Shown here in pieces: positions 1 to 9,453 of a stretch of DNA of 39,088 nucleotides. The notes beneath the pieces were generated by a model. That model ran no database searches and had not been told where the DNA came from. It worked only from the letters and a program-made list of their open reading frames with translations. Every line of letters starts with the position of its first letter. The first letter of the stretch is position 1. Made by a program: the position numbers and the translations under genes. This DNA is from Candidatus Cloacimonetes bacterium 4572_55 (GTDB lineage: Bacteria > 4572-55), in assembly GCA_002084765.1 (NCBI GenBank), contig NBMB01000025.1, positions 1-39,088 of the forward strand. The letters are read 5' to 3'.

Positions 1-103
1 GTTGTTACACATAGCCGCGACCTCAACATGTTATAAGTAAAATAATGGGATGCGATCACTTAAGATAATACGTGAAGCAACAATATGCAATAGGGTGACT
101 ACC
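1..103 (-). mobile_element. IS1-like element terminus, copy 1 (cut by contig edge)
   Basis: These 103 bases are the reverse complement of 34025–34127 with a single mismatch at position 57. Read from 103 towards 1, the sequence begins GGTAGTCACCCTATTG. From memory, that resembles the GG-starting terminal inverted repeats of the IS1 family. The other copy runs directly into a decayed IS1-type transposase fragment, which supports the assignment. The outer end lies at 103, just downstream of the methyltransferase gene, and the rest of the element would lie to the left of base 1. A different dispersed repeat at the same site is possible. Confidence 0.6.
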
Positions 104-149
104 AGAAATTAAGAAATTAAGAAATTAAGAAATTAAGAAATTAAGAAAT
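104..149. repeat. 8-bp tandem repeat (agaaatta, five full copies plus a partial)
   Basis: Five perfect 8-bp units, agaaatta, occupy 104–143 and a partial unit follows to 149. The array directly abuts the IS-like end at 103 and supplies the stop codon of the methyltransferase gene (TAA at 143–141 on the minus strand). The unit length is close to the 8–9 bp target duplication known for IS1-family elements, so the array may have grown from an insertion-site duplication. That origin is inference. Confidence 0.85.
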
Positions 150-716
150 CTTATCCAATACGCCGATAAGCTCGCGTCCGTTCGGGATGATCCGCTGAAA
201 TCCAAAACGATCGAAAAATATGCGCAGACTTTGTTCGTCGAATCGATAAGGTGCCGCGCCTCCGACCGGGTCTGCCAACCGTTTGGCTAACCAGGCGACC
301 ATCGAATTTTTACCGGTCGCCAAATTTTGAATCGGTTCAGAGATGATAACCCGGTGCTCAGCGGATCGAATCAATTCAATGACGATCTTCTTATGCTGGG
401 GTATAAATTGGTAAAGGCTTGCCATCATCACCAGACAAGGGGTTTTTGGAAGCGGTTCATTTTGGATATTCAACTGCATGACTGACAGGCCTTTCCGCTG
501 ACAATGTGAGACAAAAATTTGATGAAGGTCTACACCTCGATATTGATTCTTTGGAAGATAATTCGCCAGCGATCCGTCCCCGCAACAGACGTCAAGCGTC
601 TCAAGTCCGTCCGTGAGATCGGCTACCGCTTGATAGCGACGATGAAACCCAGTGCCGTACATCACGCGCACAGTGAGCCGATAAAGAGCTGGATGCCAAA
701 ACATAGGACTTAACAT
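141..716 (-). CDS. Small class I SAM-dependent methyltransferase
   Basis: The 191-residue product has a glycine-rich SAM-binding motif, LDVCCGDGSL (about residues 41–50), followed by an acidic strand-2 end (YRGVDLHQ). This is the usual start of a Rossmann-fold methyltransferase. Later strands (LVMMASLYQF, HRVIISEPI) fit the same fold. The product is short for the family (often 200–250 residues) and has no recognisable substrate-specificity domain, so the substrate is unknown. The first ATG at 716 has no clear ribosome binding site, and a second ATG lies at 704. The last codons and stop fall in the 8-bp repeat array, so the original C-terminus may have been altered. It follows clpV on the same strand, separated by a strong hairpin. 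Confidence 0.75.
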   Translation of the reverse strand: MLSPMFWHPALYRLTVRVMYGTGFHRRYQAVADLTDGLETLDVCCGDGSLANYLPKNQYRGVDLHQIFVSHCQRKGLSVMQLNIQNEPLPKTPCLVMMASLYQFIPQHKKIVIELIRSAEHRVIISEPIQNLATGKNSMVAWLAKRLADPVGGAAPYRFDEQSLRIFFDRFGFQRIIPNGRELIGVLDKIS

Positions 717-755
717 AATTTTGTTATATTTTTCCGATTCACAGTGAGTCGCTCC

Positions 756-793
756 AGAGGGTTCACGATCGGTTTGGGGATCATGAACCCTCT
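756..793 (-). terminator. Strong hairpin after clpV, possible terminator
   Basis: A perfect 10-bp stem (agagggttca at 756–765 with tgaaccctct at 784–793) encloses an inner GATC/GATC pairing. It lies 7 bp beyond the clpV stop and before the methyltransferase start. There is no T-run on the minus strand, so intrinsic termination is uncertain. It could instead stabilise the clpV mRNA 3' end. Confidence 0.4.
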
Positions 794-799
794 ATACTA

Positions 800-3451
800 T
801 CAGTTTGTATCTTCTGTAAATTCAAATAGATACGAAAAATTTCCAGTTTCGTCGATACCGAGAGTCAGCTTGATCGGTTCCTGTTCTTCCGCCATAAACG
901 CGAGCATCTCCTTCGAAACCTCCGGAAGAAGATGTCGGTCTATAATGTAGTCGATATTGCGAGCACCCAGATCAGCTTGGACGCAGCGATCAACCAATAT
1001 TTCGATCATGCTTCCATCATATTCAAAATCCATCTTATGCACTTCTTTTAACCGGCTCCCGATTTTATCCAGCTTCAGCCGAACAATTCCTCGCATGGCG
1101 TTCTTATTCAATGGATAGAAGGGGATCACCTTCATCCTTGCGAGCAGCGCGGCCTGGAAGTGTGCAACCAGATCGGGATGAATCAGATCCCGTATGGCGT
1201 CGGCAGGAGGGCGATTTTCGTCGGTGATAGTCGCCATAAGTTTCTCAGACGCCAGATTCGACGTCAGCATAATAATGGTGTTTTTAAAATCAATCTCACG
1301 CCCTTCGCCGTCTCGCATAAAACCTTTGTCAAACACTTGATAAAAAAGGTTCAACACATCTCTATGTGCCTTTTCCACCTCGTCCAACAGCACCACGGAA
1401 TAGGGTCGCTGACGAACCGCCTCTGTCAAGACCCCGCCTTCGCCATACCCCACATAGCCAGGAGGCGAGCCTTTGAGCTGCGATACCGTGTGCGACTCCT
1501 GATATTCGGACATATTGATCGTGATCACAAATCGCTCTCCGCCGAAGAGCAGTTCTGCGATTTTTCGGGCGCACTCAGTCTTCCCAATGCCGCTGGGACC
1601 GACAAAAAGAAATACTCCGATCGGCGCGTCCGGGCTGCGCAGACCGGCTTTTGCCGTACGAATCGTGTCTGAAATTTCTTGGACAGCTTCGCCCTGTCCC
1701 AAAATATATTCCTCCAACAAGATTTCCAGATCGAGCAAGACATTCGCCTGATCTTTCATCATGCTCCCGACCGGAATTCCAGTCCAATCTGAGACGACCT
1801 GAGCCGCGACAGCGGAGTTCACTTCTGGATGAACCAGTGGTTCCTCGCCTTGAATTTTTTCCAACGCATTTTTTAAGCTATCCAATTCCGAGCGAAGTTG
1901 ATCCTCGTCAACCGGTTCCGTGTCTGAGTCCAGCGGTTCAGGTTCGGCTAATCGGGAGCGCGTCGCATTCATTTTCAGAATTAGCTCCATCTCTTTTTTC
2001 CAACGCTCTTCCAATTCTTGCTTTTTAGCCTCAACTTCTTCGATCTGAACCTCGACGTCCTCTATCATTTGTTGGTCGTTGTGGATACCCGCGTCGAAAT
2101 CTCTCTGGATAGCCTTTAACTGAATCTGCAAGTCTTGCAGACGTCTTTCCACATCGTCCAAAGCTCCCGGTTTTGACGTATGCGCCATCTTCACCCGAGC
2201 CGCGGACGTGTCCAGCAGATCGACTGCTTTATCCGGCAGAAAGCGACCCGAGATATAGCGTTCTGCGAGTTGCGCGGCTGCGACAACCGCCTGGTCTGAG
2301 ATATGAATCTTATGGTGCGCCTCATAGATTGTCTTAATGCCTCGCAGCATACCAGTCGCGACTTCCGCGGAAGGCTCGTCGATTTTGACCATCTGAAAAC
2401 GGCGCTCCAGAGCCGCGTCTTTCTCAAAATATTTTTTATACTCCGACCAGGTGGTCGCTGCAACCGTGCGCAATTCGCCTCTTGCCAAAGCTGGTTTCAG
2501 CAGATTCGCCGCGTCTCCACTTCCGGCTGACCCGCCCGCTCCGATCAGCGTATGCGCCTCGTCGATAAAAGTGATGATCGGCTTTGGTGCTTCCTTGATC
2601 TGTTGAATCACCGATTTCAGACGATTTTCAAACTCCCCTTTGACTCCTGCGCCGGCTTGCAGCAGACCCAGGTCAAGTCCACGCACATCCACATCTTTCA
2701 GGCTGTCAGGGACGTCACCTTGAGCGATTCGTAGCGCAAACCCTTCCACCACAGCGGTTTTACCTACTCCGGGTTCTCCCACAAGAATTGGATTATTTTT
2801 TCGTCGCCGGCTGAGGATATCAATAATCTGCCGGATTTCTTTATCTCGCCCGAATATAGGATCAATCTCGCCTGCTCTCGCCTTTCCGGTAATATCCGTC
2901 GTGTAGAGGTCCAGAGCGGTCTCGCCCTCTCGATCTGGAACTTCAGCCGCAGCTTCAGTCATCCTTTTTGCGGTCTTATCCTCGACCGAGCCGGCGACAG
3001 CTTCCATAAAATTGCGTCGCAGATCGTCAGCCGAAATCTCGGAAAGCAGATCAAAATACTCTTCGGTCTGGACCGTCCCGAAGCTCAATAGAGCCTCCAG
3101 CAAATGACCAGATCGAATTTCCGCAGATTGATGGTGGATAGAGGCGACTATCCAACTAGCTTCGATCAGTTCTAAAAACTTAGGAGAAAAAGCCGGACGT
3201 CCGCTATTGCCAGACCGGAAGATCTCCAGTTGCCCCAAAAACGCTTCCCAAACGCGACCCTTGTCAATGCCATAGCGATGCAGGATGCGCAGAATATCGC
3301 CAGTCCCGTCTTCCATTAATTTGAGTGCCAGGTGTTCCACCGTCACTTCATAATGGGTGCGGGAGATGCTGAATCCTACAGCCGATTCAAATGCGCGAGT
3401 GGTATGGTCATTCAGTTTGAGCAACAGTTTTTTCAATTCCTTTGTCATCAT
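800..3451 (-). CDS. clpV: Type VI secretion ATPase ClpV/TssH
   Basis: This is an 883-residue Hsp100 AAA+ ATPase of the ClpV class, which disassembles contracted type VI secretion sheaths (TssB/TssC) in the cytoplasm. The N-terminal repeat domain (about 1–150) begins [20 protein letters not shown], typical of ClpV rather than ClpB. The first AAA+ domain has Walker A GEPGVGKT (225–232) and Walker B FIDEAH. A coiled-coil middle region covers roughly 420–500. The second AAA+ domain has Walker A GPSGIGKT (about 617–624) and Walker [11 protein letters not shown], so both ATPase sites look intact. The start ATG has a good ribosome binding site (GAGGGAG). It lies 73 bp downstream of tssG on the same strand, the usual tssG–tssH order. 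No sheath, Hcp, VgrG or membrane-complex genes are in the window. Confidence 0.93.
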   Translation of the reverse strand: MMTKELKKLLLKLNDHTTRAFESAVGFSISRTHYEVTVEHLALKLMEDGTGDILRILHRYGIDKGRVWEAFLGQLEIFRSGNSGRPAFSPKFLELIEASWIVASIHHQSAEIRSGHLLEALLSFGTVQTEEYFDLLSEISADDLRRNFMEAVAGSVEDKTAKRMTEAAAEVPDREGETALDLYTTDITGKARAGEIDPIFGRDKEIRQIIDILSRRRKNNPILVGEPGVGKTAVVEGFALRIAQGDVPDSLKDVDVRGLDLGLLQAGAGVKGEFENRLKSVIQQIKEAPKPIITFIDEAHTLIGAGGSAGSGDAANLLKPALARGELRTVAATTWSEYKKYFEKDAALERRFQMVKIDEPSAEVATGMLRGIKTIYEAHHKIHISDQAVVAAAQLAERYISGRFLPDKAVDLLDTSAARVKMAHTSKPGALDDVERRLQDLQIQLKAIQRDFDAGIHNDQQMIEDVEVQIEEVEAKKQELEERWKKEMELILKMNATRSRLAEPEPLDSDTEPVDEDQLRSELDSLKNALEKIQGEEPLVHPEVNSAVAAQVVSDWTGIPVGSMMKDQANVLLDLEILLEEYILGQGEAVQEISDTIRTAKAGLRSPDAPIGVFLFVGPSGIGKTECARKIAELLFGGERFVITINMSEYQESHTVSQLKGSPPGYVGYGEGGVLTEAVRQRPYSVVLLDEVEKAHRDVLNLFYQVFDKGFMRDGEGREIDFKNTIIMLTSNLASEKLMATITDENRPPADAIRDLIHPDLVAHFQAALLARMKVIPFYPLNKNAMRGIVRLKLDKIGSRLKEVHKMDFEYDGSMIEILVDRCVQADLGARNIDYIIDRHLLPEVSKEMLAFMAEEQEPIKLTLGIDETGNFSYLFEFTEDTN

Positions 3452-3524
3452 AAATCTAACTCCCTCTTTGAGTTACAGTTATTTGTATATTCGAAGAAAT
3501 TTTGTGAATATCGATATTTTTTGT

Positions 3525-4535
3525 TCAATCAAATTGAATCACACGAGAGATTATATCAGCGTCCGGCTTTCCGATCCATGTGGATAGCCCCAGGCGGGTG
3601 TCGGAGTTTCCCAAGCGGGTCGAGGGTATGTCGGACGATCGAATTCGAACCTCTACATCAAAATCCAGATAGTCTCGGAGATATAGTCTAATTAAATATG
3701 TTAACCTTTCGATTGCGTCCCGGTTCGTGATAAATTCGGAAAAAACAGAAAAGGGAACCGGTCCCAAAAGAACTCGAAATTTACTTGTCAGATCAAAAAG
3801 CGTGGCCCCGATAGGCTGAGAATCTTCGCCCAAACACATATCCGCGCCCAACCGCGCCCGATTTGGAATCGGTGCCCACCGGTCGAAATTTTCAATTATT
3901 TTGACCGGAATACCTTGAAAGAAATTCCGGATCAAACACTGCAGCCCCTCAGCATTCCGTACACGGTCCAATAGACGGCCGACGAAGGAGAGGTAGCTGA
4001 GCGGTGGGAATGGACTATGTTTCAACGTGTGAGGCACGCCCAATCCGGTCAAGCAAATAAGTTGTTGAAGATGTGTGTGGGTCTTTTTTTGTCCCGGAAT
4101 GAAATAGTAGATAGGGCGGAATCTTTTCAATGCTTGATAAAAAAAAGAATAAAATCGATGATCAAACATCTCCAGAAAATGTTGAAGTGCTTGATACTCC
4201 CCTTCCTCAAATACAATATTATCATGGAAACAGATCGGCAATGGGGAGGCGATACCGTATAATCCCATGAAAGATAAGGTCATACGAACGTATGGATCGC
4301 GTCGGATAAGATCGTTCTCGATTCTATCTATGGATTTGATATCGGTCGGGGGAAAAGCGAGACTATTGTGCGGGCGAAAGAGAATCCGCTCTTTTCTAAA
4401 GGAAAATGATTCCCCGGGCGGGTCGGCGTCAGGTAGAAATCGTTCTAACAACCAAACGGCCTGAAAGAACTGAAAGTTAAAACTCTCTTTAAAAAGAATT
4501 TTTCCTATATCTTGCATATTATTCCCTATATTCAT
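3525..4535 (-). CDS. tssG: Type VI secretion baseplate protein TssG
   Basis: This protein of about 336 residues matches the TssG (ImpH/VasB) family, a baseplate component that binds TssF and TssK. Family signs are the N-terminal FNFQFFQAVWLLERFLP, the central VGRLLDRVRNAEGLQCLIRN-type segment, a GPVPFSVFSEF strand, and a C-terminal TRLGLSTWIG motif near the end, as in other TssG proteins. Length is normal. The open frame extends upstream to 4631, but that codon overlaps a −35 box, so translation must start later. ATG 4535 (MNIGNN) or ATG 4517 (MQDIGK, preceded by an AGGG) are the realistic choices. It is followed by clpV. The usual upstream partner tssF and the tssBCE genes are absent. Confidence 0.9.
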   Translation of the reverse strand: MNIGNNMQDIGKILFKESFNFQFFQAVWLLERFLPDADPPGESFSFRKERILFRPHNSLAFPPTDIKSIDRIENDLIRRDPYVRMTLSFMGLYGIASPLPICFHDNIVFEEGEYQALQHFLEMFDHRFYSFFYQALKRFRPIYYFIPGQKKTHTHLQQLICLTGLGVPHTLKHSPFPPLSYLSFVGRLLDRVRNAEGLQCLIRNFFQGIPVKIIENFDRWAPIPNRARLGADMCLGEDSQPIGATLFDLTSKFRVLLGPVPFSVFSEFITNRDAIERLTYLIRLYLRDYLDFDVEVRIRSSDIPSTRLGNSDTRLGLSTWIGKPDADIISRVIQFD

Positions 4536-4602
4536 ATTGCTCTTAGATTTTGTTGTAGTGAAAACGTGAAAAATCCCCAAACTCTTTGTAAAATACGGGG
4601 GA

Positions 4603-4631
4603 ACTATAAGAATTTCGTCTCTGAATGTCAA
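4603..4631 (-). promoter_or_regulatory. σ70-type promoter for tssG–clpV
   Basis: On the minus strand, TTGACA (4631–4626), a 17-bp spacer, then TATAGT (4608–4603). Both hexamers are near consensus with ideal spacing. Transcription would start near 4596, downstream of the nrnA terminator and about 60 bp before the tssG ATG. The pair therefore appears to be an independent transcription unit. Confidence 0.7.
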
Positions 4632-4651
4632 GGGATTTTTGTTCAGGCATA

Positions 4652-4707
4652 GAAAAAGCGGTCAGCCAGGAGGCTAATCGGAATGGAACTCCAAAAAGCT
4701 GACCGCT
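4652..4707 (-). terminator. Intrinsic terminator of the nrnA-like gene
   Basis: A 10-bp perfect stem (gctgaccgct 4698–4707 pairing with agcggtcagc 4657–4666) has a long loop containing a short GGAG/CTCC pairing. On the minus strand it is followed directly by TTTTTC. It lies just past the stop of the DHH phosphoesterase gene and separates it from the tssG promoter. Confidence 0.7.
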
Positions 4708-4716
4708 GAGAGAGGT

Positions 4717-5715
4717 CTAATCGGCTAAGAGTTGCTCGCAAGCGTGGATGACATCGGATCGGATTTTGGACAATGGCTTATCGATTCGGATGCCCGCGGC
4801 GTGATAATGCCCTCCTCCACCGAATTTTTTCGCTACTTCTGACACATTATAGTTTCCTTTCGAGCGCAGGCTAATTTTTACGACGGGCCCTTTTTCCACC
4901 AGAAAAAGGATGCCGATATTGACGCCAAAAATTTTCAGGGTATAGTTGACCAGTCCCTCGATCTCATAAGGATCCGCTCCAGTTTCCCGGGACATGTTAT
5001 GAGTTACGGTCAGAGTCGCGATTTTTCCGCCGCCGAATTTTTTCAGCTTGCTGAGAGTTAGTCCCAGAAGCCGGATTGCCTCGTCGGTGCATGTTTCATA
5101 AATTTGGCTATAGACTTGATCTTGTCTCACGCCGCAACTCAATAGATCGGACACGATCAGATGTGTCTCCGGCGTTGTGCTGAAAAATCGGAATGATCCA
5201 GTGTCCATCAGCAAGCCCACATATAGGGGCTGAGCGATTTGGAGATCAAGCGGAACTTCCATCTCTTTGGCAAGCCGATAGACGAGTTCGGCAGCAGCAC
5301 AAGCCTTTGTATCAATCATTCGGACGTCGCCGAAGTTCGTTTTTGTCAGATGGTGGTCAATACAGATCGTTTTGACGCCTATTTTTTCCACAGCCAATCC
5401 GACCGATCCGATGCGCTCATAGCTGTTTGTATCCACAACTATCAGCGCGTCGGATTGGGTCAACAAATGATTATGCTGCATGGGGTTAAATCGATAAATG
5501 GTCCGATCCGGATCAAGAAATCGAAGATTTGCAGGGGTATGGTCGTTATTCAGAAGCACGACCTGTTTCCCCAGTTTTCGAAGCATGTAATACAATCCCA
5601 TTTGCGAACCGATTGCGTCCCCGTCCGGGAATATGTGGGTAGAAATCACAAACCGCTGATACTTTTCGATCATCGCTATGATTGGTTTCCAATTCAATTT
5701 TTTTGACGTCTCCAT
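4717..5715 (-). CDS. nrnA: DHH-family phosphoesterase, NrnA-like (oligoribonuclease / pAp phosphatase)
   Basis: The 332-residue protein carries the full DHH/DHHA1 layout. Motif I is THIFPDGDAIGS (H27, D31, D33), motif II is IVVDTN (D95), motif III is the IDHH signature (D120, H121, H122), and the C-terminal DHHA1 substrate-binding motif is GGGGHYHAAG (about 305–314). These residues bind the two Mn ions. NrnA enzymes degrade short RNA oligonucleotides and dephosphorylate 3'-phosphoadenosine 5'-phosphate in the cytoplasm. The length fits NrnA rather than the larger RecJ. The ATG has a clear ribosome binding site (AAAGGTAGG). Exact substrate preference cannot be read from the sequence. Confidence 0.88.
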   Translation of the reverse strand: METSKKLNWKPIIAMIEKYQRFVISTHIFPDGDAIGSQMGLYYMLRKLGKQVVLLNNDHTPANLRFLDPDRTIYRFNPMQHNHLLTQSDALIVVDTNSYERIGSVGLAVEKIGVKTICIDHHLTKTNFGDVRMIDTKACAAAELVYRLAKEMEVPLDLQIAQPLYVGLLMDTGSFRFFSTTPETHLIVSDLLSCGVRQDQVYSQIYETCTDEAIRLLGLTLSKLKKFGGGKIATLTVTHNMSRETGADPYEIEGLVNYTLKIFGVNIGILFLVEKGPVVKISLRSKGNYNVSEVAKKFGGGGHYHAAGIRIDKPLSKIRSDVIHACEQLLAD

Positions 5716-5812
5716 TGCGCCTACCTTTCTACTTAATTTCGTATTTATTCAAAATTTATTCAAATTTTTGGACAAATTGCCCTTTAATTAAATATATTAT
5801 TTTTACCCTTCC

Positions 5813-7765
5813 TTAAGTTGGGCTTTTCGTACGTTCATAAATTTTTTCATCGATAAAAAGTCGAACCAAACCCGCGTCAAGTTCCCCGTCTTTGACCATC
5901 AATTTGAGGATATTTAAGGCTTTGCCTGTATCCATTGAGCTTTTATAAGGACGATCCTTGGCAGAGAGCGCATCGTAAATATCGGCAATGGTCATCATCC
6001 GGGTTTGCAATAATATACGCTCTGCCGTCAATTTATTTGGATAGCCGGAGCCGTTCAATTTTTCGTGGTGCCCATAAGCGATTTCCGGGATATTTTTGAG
6101 CTCGTCTGTCCATGGAATTTTGGAGAGAAATATTTGTGAATGAATGACATGGGAGTTGACCTCTTCTCGCTCCTCATCGTCTATGGACCCTTTGCGGATA
6201 GAAAGAGATTTGACCTCTCTCTCGGTAAGAATGGGGCGGCGTTTTTTGGAAAAATCGTTATAATAATACTGAGCGATCTCTTTCAATTTCTCGAAACCTC
6301 CCTGCTCCATGACAGTTGGTTCGTTGGCTTTTATGATAAAGTCGAGATATTCGTCCAATTGCGCGGACTGCCGCTCCGTATCTTCTTGAAGACTGGCGAA
6401 TTTTTCCTCGCATTTATCGCAATTCTCCGACTGCAACAACATCGACTTCTTTTGCTCGAATTCTAATCGCAACGCCAATTTCACAAATTCAAATCTTTGT
6501 TTAACAATATTAAGATCATACGGATAAAGTTTTTTAGCTTTTAATAAAACATTTTCCCGCACGCTGACTTTGCCGAAGTCATGCAGCAAGCAGGCATAGC
6601 GCAACTCTTTCATCTGATAAGAGCTAAAGCGCACGTTTTTGAACCGGGCATGATTGCTCCGCTGAACTGCGTCCGCAAGCTCAGTCGTCAGAATTGCGAC
6701 GCGTTCTGAATGACCGGATGTAGTTGGATCGCGAGACTCGACCGCTGTGACAGAGGCTTGGACAAATCCCTCGAACAGGGTCTGAATACTTTCATAAAGC
6801 AGATTATTTTCGATAGAAACAGCGGCTTGACTGGCAAGGGAGGACGCCAGTGCCTCGTCGTTTTTATCAAAAGGAACGACCCGTTTTTCCGTCATTTCTG
6901 TCGAGGTGAGGATGATGCTTTGCAGTGATTTTTTGTTGATCAATTGGATCACGCCGATCACCGAATTTTTATGATCTCGCATAGGTACGACGAGCATGGA
7001 TTTGGTGCGATATCCCGACCGTTTGTCCCAACTGCGGTCAAATCCGAACTCGCTATCCTTAGCCAAATAATAGCAATCCTCCAAATTGACCACATTCCCT
7101 GTGAGCGCGGCATATCCGCTGATGCTTTTTTCGGACATCGGCATGGTAAATTCCGTGTAAGAATTTTCCATCGAACTGCTTTGAGAGAGCTTAAAACGCA
7201 ACGTGTCTCCGTTCTCAATCAAATAAAGCGTGCCAGAATCCGCGCTGGTGATCTCTCTGCTCTTTTCCAAGATCATATTCAACAGCCGGTGGTGATCTCT
7301 CTCAGCGGAAAGCGCGATCCCGATACGGGTCAATTCGGTCAATTCCTTGCGCCGTTGATTCAGTTCCGATTCGGTATAGGCGGTCTGAATTCGGAGACGG
7401 ACGTGGCTTGCCGCATTGGAGATCAAGCGCAGCACCTGTTCTTTGTGAAAAGGTTTGATCAAATAATCATAGATTAGCTCATCCTCGCGGCTGTCCTCAA
7501 TCCAGTCTGAATTGACAACCCGAATCAACAGAACGTCGCGCTCTTTCCGCTCGATCAATAGCCGCGCCAAATCCTGATGGTATTCGAGCAGGTTTTTCCG
7601 CCCCACGATGAAAATTTTCGGCGCGTCATCCCCGACGATCCGCTCCCAGGCCACGCTTTGAATGGAAATCGGCTCAAAGCGCGATTCTGAGAGCGCAGGG
7701 AGATAGGGGTCGATATCAGCGTCTGGCGTATAATATAATCGAGCCGCTGGCAGCCTATTTCTCAT
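5813..7765 (-). CDS. GAF and HD-GYP domain protein, probable cyclic-di-GMP phosphodiesterase
   Basis: The 650-residue signalling protein has a receiver-like N-terminus (about 1–125, ending DYLIKPFHKEQVLRLI) with no obvious phosphoacceptor aspartate. A GAF sensor domain follows (about 145–325). The C-terminal HD-GYP domain starts at about 335 (SRDPTTSGHSERVA), with the metal-binding HD at 395–396 (LLHDFGKV) and HHEKLNGSGYP at 566–576. These are the hallmarks of active HD-GYP phosphodiesterases that hydrolyse cyclic di-GMP. Between HD and GYP lies an extra segment of roughly 110 residues (about 415–530), predicted coiled and containing CDKC, which is unusual for the domain. No membrane segment is present, so it acts in the cytoplasm. 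A GGAGA lies 11 bp before the ATG. It follows pepA on the same strand. Confidence 0.88.
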   Translation of the reverse strand: MRNRLPAARLYYTPDADIDPYLPALSESRFEPISIQSVAWERIVGDDAPKIFIVGRKNLLEYHQDLARLLIERKERDVLLIRVVNSDWIEDSREDELIYDYLIKPFHKEQVLRLISNAASHVRLRIQTAYTESELNQRRKELTELTRIGIALSAERDHHRLLNMILEKSREITSADSGTLYLIENGDTLRFKLSQSSSMENSYTEFTMPMSEKSISGYAALTGNVVNLEDCYYLAKDSEFGFDRSWDKRSGYRTKSMLVVPMRDHKNSVIGVIQLINKKSLQSIILTSTEMTEKRVVPFDKNDEALASSLASQAAVSIENNLLYESIQTLFEGFVQASVTAVESRDPTTSGHSERVAILTTELADAVQRSNHARFKNVRFSSYQMKELRYACLLHDFGKVSVRENVLLKAKKLYPYDLNIVKQRFEFVKLALRLEFEQKKSMLLQSENCDKCEEKFASLQEDTERQSAQLDEYLDFIIKANEPTVMEQGGFEKLKEIAQYYYNDFSKKRRPILTEREVKSLSIRKGSIDDEEREEVNSHVIHSQIFLSKIPWTDELKNIPEIAYGHHEKLNGSGYPNKLTAERILLQTRMMTIADIYDALSAKDRPYKSSMDTGKALNILKLMVKDGELDAGLVRLFIDEKIYERTKSPT

Positions 7766-7863
7766 TTTTCACAAGTTCTCCATTGCCTATGCTCAGGCGT
7801 CGGGGCGGACAATTCCACCCCGGCCGGATTTTCATTATTCTTCATCCGTGTGCATTGCTCCGT

Positions 7864-9354
7864 CTAACCTGTGATCAATTCAGGTCTTCTAACGATCTCG
7901 ACCAAAGTCCGCACACCGAACCCTGTCCCGCTTTTTGCGGAAAAATATTTCCATTTTTTCGATGTAAAAGAGGGTCCCGCGATATCGATATGCGCCCATT
8001 TGACATTTTCCGGCACAAATTCTTTCAGAAAAAGACCGGCAAGCAGAGACGATCCTTCTCGTCCTCCCATGTTGTTTATATCAGCAATGGGGATGTCCAG
8101 CATTTTTCGATATTCCAGAGGAAGCGGAAGGCGCCAATATTTCTCTCCTACTTCAGAGCCGGCTCGGATAATCGCTTGCGTCATGTCGTCGTCTCCCATC
8201 ACACCTGCGATTTGTCCGCCCAACGCGACCACACAGGCTCCGGTCAACGTGGCGATATCGATCAGATGCGTCACACCCTCTTCCCCAGCGTGAGCCAAAC
8301 CATCGACAAGAACCAACCGACCTTCCGCGTCGGTATTGTCCACATGAATAGACTTCCCATTTTTCGCCTTCAAAATATTTCCGGGATGCTGCGCGGTCGC
8401 GTCAACGCTATTTTCCGCCGCGGCGATAATTCCGGTAACTCGGTGACTCGGCGCAAGTTCCCCTATTATTTTCATCGCGTATAAGACCGCGGCGGCTCCG
8501 CCCATATCGCTTTTCATGGCCCACATATTGGATCCAGGTTTCAGACAGACACCCCCGGTGTCAAAAGTGATCCCTTTTCCAACAAAACCCAGGTGCATAT
8601 CGGTTTTCGATTTTTTAGGATGATAATCCAGGGTGATCATACGCGGGGGATTGGCACCTCCTCGTCCCACGGCAAGCAAGCAGTTATAATTATGCTTCTG
8701 CAACTGCTTTTCATCAAATATCTTGCACTTCAGCCCAAACTCTTTTGCGATCTCCTTAGCCGCTTGCGCCATCGCTTCCGGCGTCATGGTTTCGGACGGC
8801 TCGTTCACCATGTCCCGAGCCAGATTGACCGACTCAGCCGAGACCAGAGCGTGATACAGTGCTGATTCTATCGCGTCTTTCTCAGTGGGGTTGATAATCA
8901 GATCTACCTGAAAATCGACGTTCTTTTTCTCTTTAAAATATTTGTTGAATTTGTAGCTTCCCCAGATCAACCCCTGTACAACGGGCTGAACAAAATTGGC
9001 ACCGTCCAAGCCGTTGAGCAGGATCGCTACGCGTCCGCAGCCATAATTCTCGGCATAGTTAGAAATCGAAGCGGCTGTAATCCGCGCGGATTCATCTCTA
9101 TCAAACATCTTGATCTGTTCAGCCGACTTGACCAACAAAAATTTCGCGGGAGCTCCATCGCCTAACGCGGTAAAAAAATCGCGCTTGAACTTTTTGGACT
9201 GCATACCCTCTTTCGCTTTATGGACCGTCTGTTTGATCGCGTCATGATCAATTCGGTATAGATCAACATCTTGGAAGTTCAGCGCAACCAATAAGTCGGC
9301 GCGGACTTGTGAGCAAGGTTGGGCAAATATCTCAAAATTCTTTTTTGTTAGCAT
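7864..9354 (-). CDS. pepA: Leucyl aminopeptidase (M17 family)
   Basis: This 496-residue M17 metallo-aminopeptidase removes N-terminal residues from peptides in the cytoplasm. The C-terminal catalytic domain shows all expected elements: GKGITFDTGG (K260, D265), CLKPGSNMW with K272, SDMGGAAAV (D283), and the family signature NTDAEGRL (340–347; D342, E344, R346). These supply the two metal sites and the catalytic lysine and arginine. The N-terminal macro-like domain (about 1–165) is present but divergent. The ATG is preceded by GGAAGG. It sits between a small membrane-protein gene and the HD-GYP gene, all minus strand. Confidence 0.93.
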   Translation of the reverse strand: MLTKKNFEIFAQPCSQVRADLLVALNFQDVDLYRIDHDAIKQTVHKAKEGMQSKKFKRDFFTALGDGAPAKFLLVKSAEQIKMFDRDESARITAASISNYAENYGCGRVAILLNGLDGANFVQPVVQGLIWGSYKFNKYFKEKKNVDFQVDLIINPTEKDAIESALYHALVSAESVNLARDMVNEPSETMTPEAMAQAAKEIAKEFGLKCKIFDEKQLQKHNYNCLLAVGRGGANPPRMITLDYHPKKSKTDMHLGFVGKGITFDTGGVCLKPGSNMWAMKSDMGGAAAVLYAMKIIGELAPSHRVTGIIAAAENSVDATAQHPGNILKAKNGKSIHVDNTDAEGRLVLVDGLAHAGEEGVTHLIDIATLTGACVVALGGQIAGVMGDDDMTQAIIRAGSEVGEKYWRLPLPLEYRKMLDIPIADINNMGGREGSSLLAGLFLKEFVPENVKWAHIDIAGPSFTSKKWKYFSAKSGTGFGVRTLVEIVRRPELITG

Positions 9355-9378
9355 CTTACCTTCCTTTTTTTAAAGTCA

Positions 9379-9394
9379 GACCCTGAGAAGGGTC
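9379..9394 (-). terminator. Short hairpin after the 142-residue gene, weak terminator candidate
   Basis: A 6-bp GACCCT/AGGGTC stem with a four-base loop lies downstream of the gene ending at 9454 and about 25 bp before the pepA start. On the minus strand it is followed by TGACTTT rather than a clean T-run, so it may only attenuate read-through. Confidence 0.3.
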
Positions 9395-9453
9395 CTCAGC
9401 TTAATATAGAAATTTTTTAGCGATCTCATATTTTTAATTCCCTATTAGGTGGA

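Noticed and set aside
7775-7830. Hairpin (gggcgg / ccacccc) between pepA and the HD-GYP gene as a terminator
   Set aside because: The stem is real but has no T-run in the direction of pepA transcription, so I could not call it a terminator.
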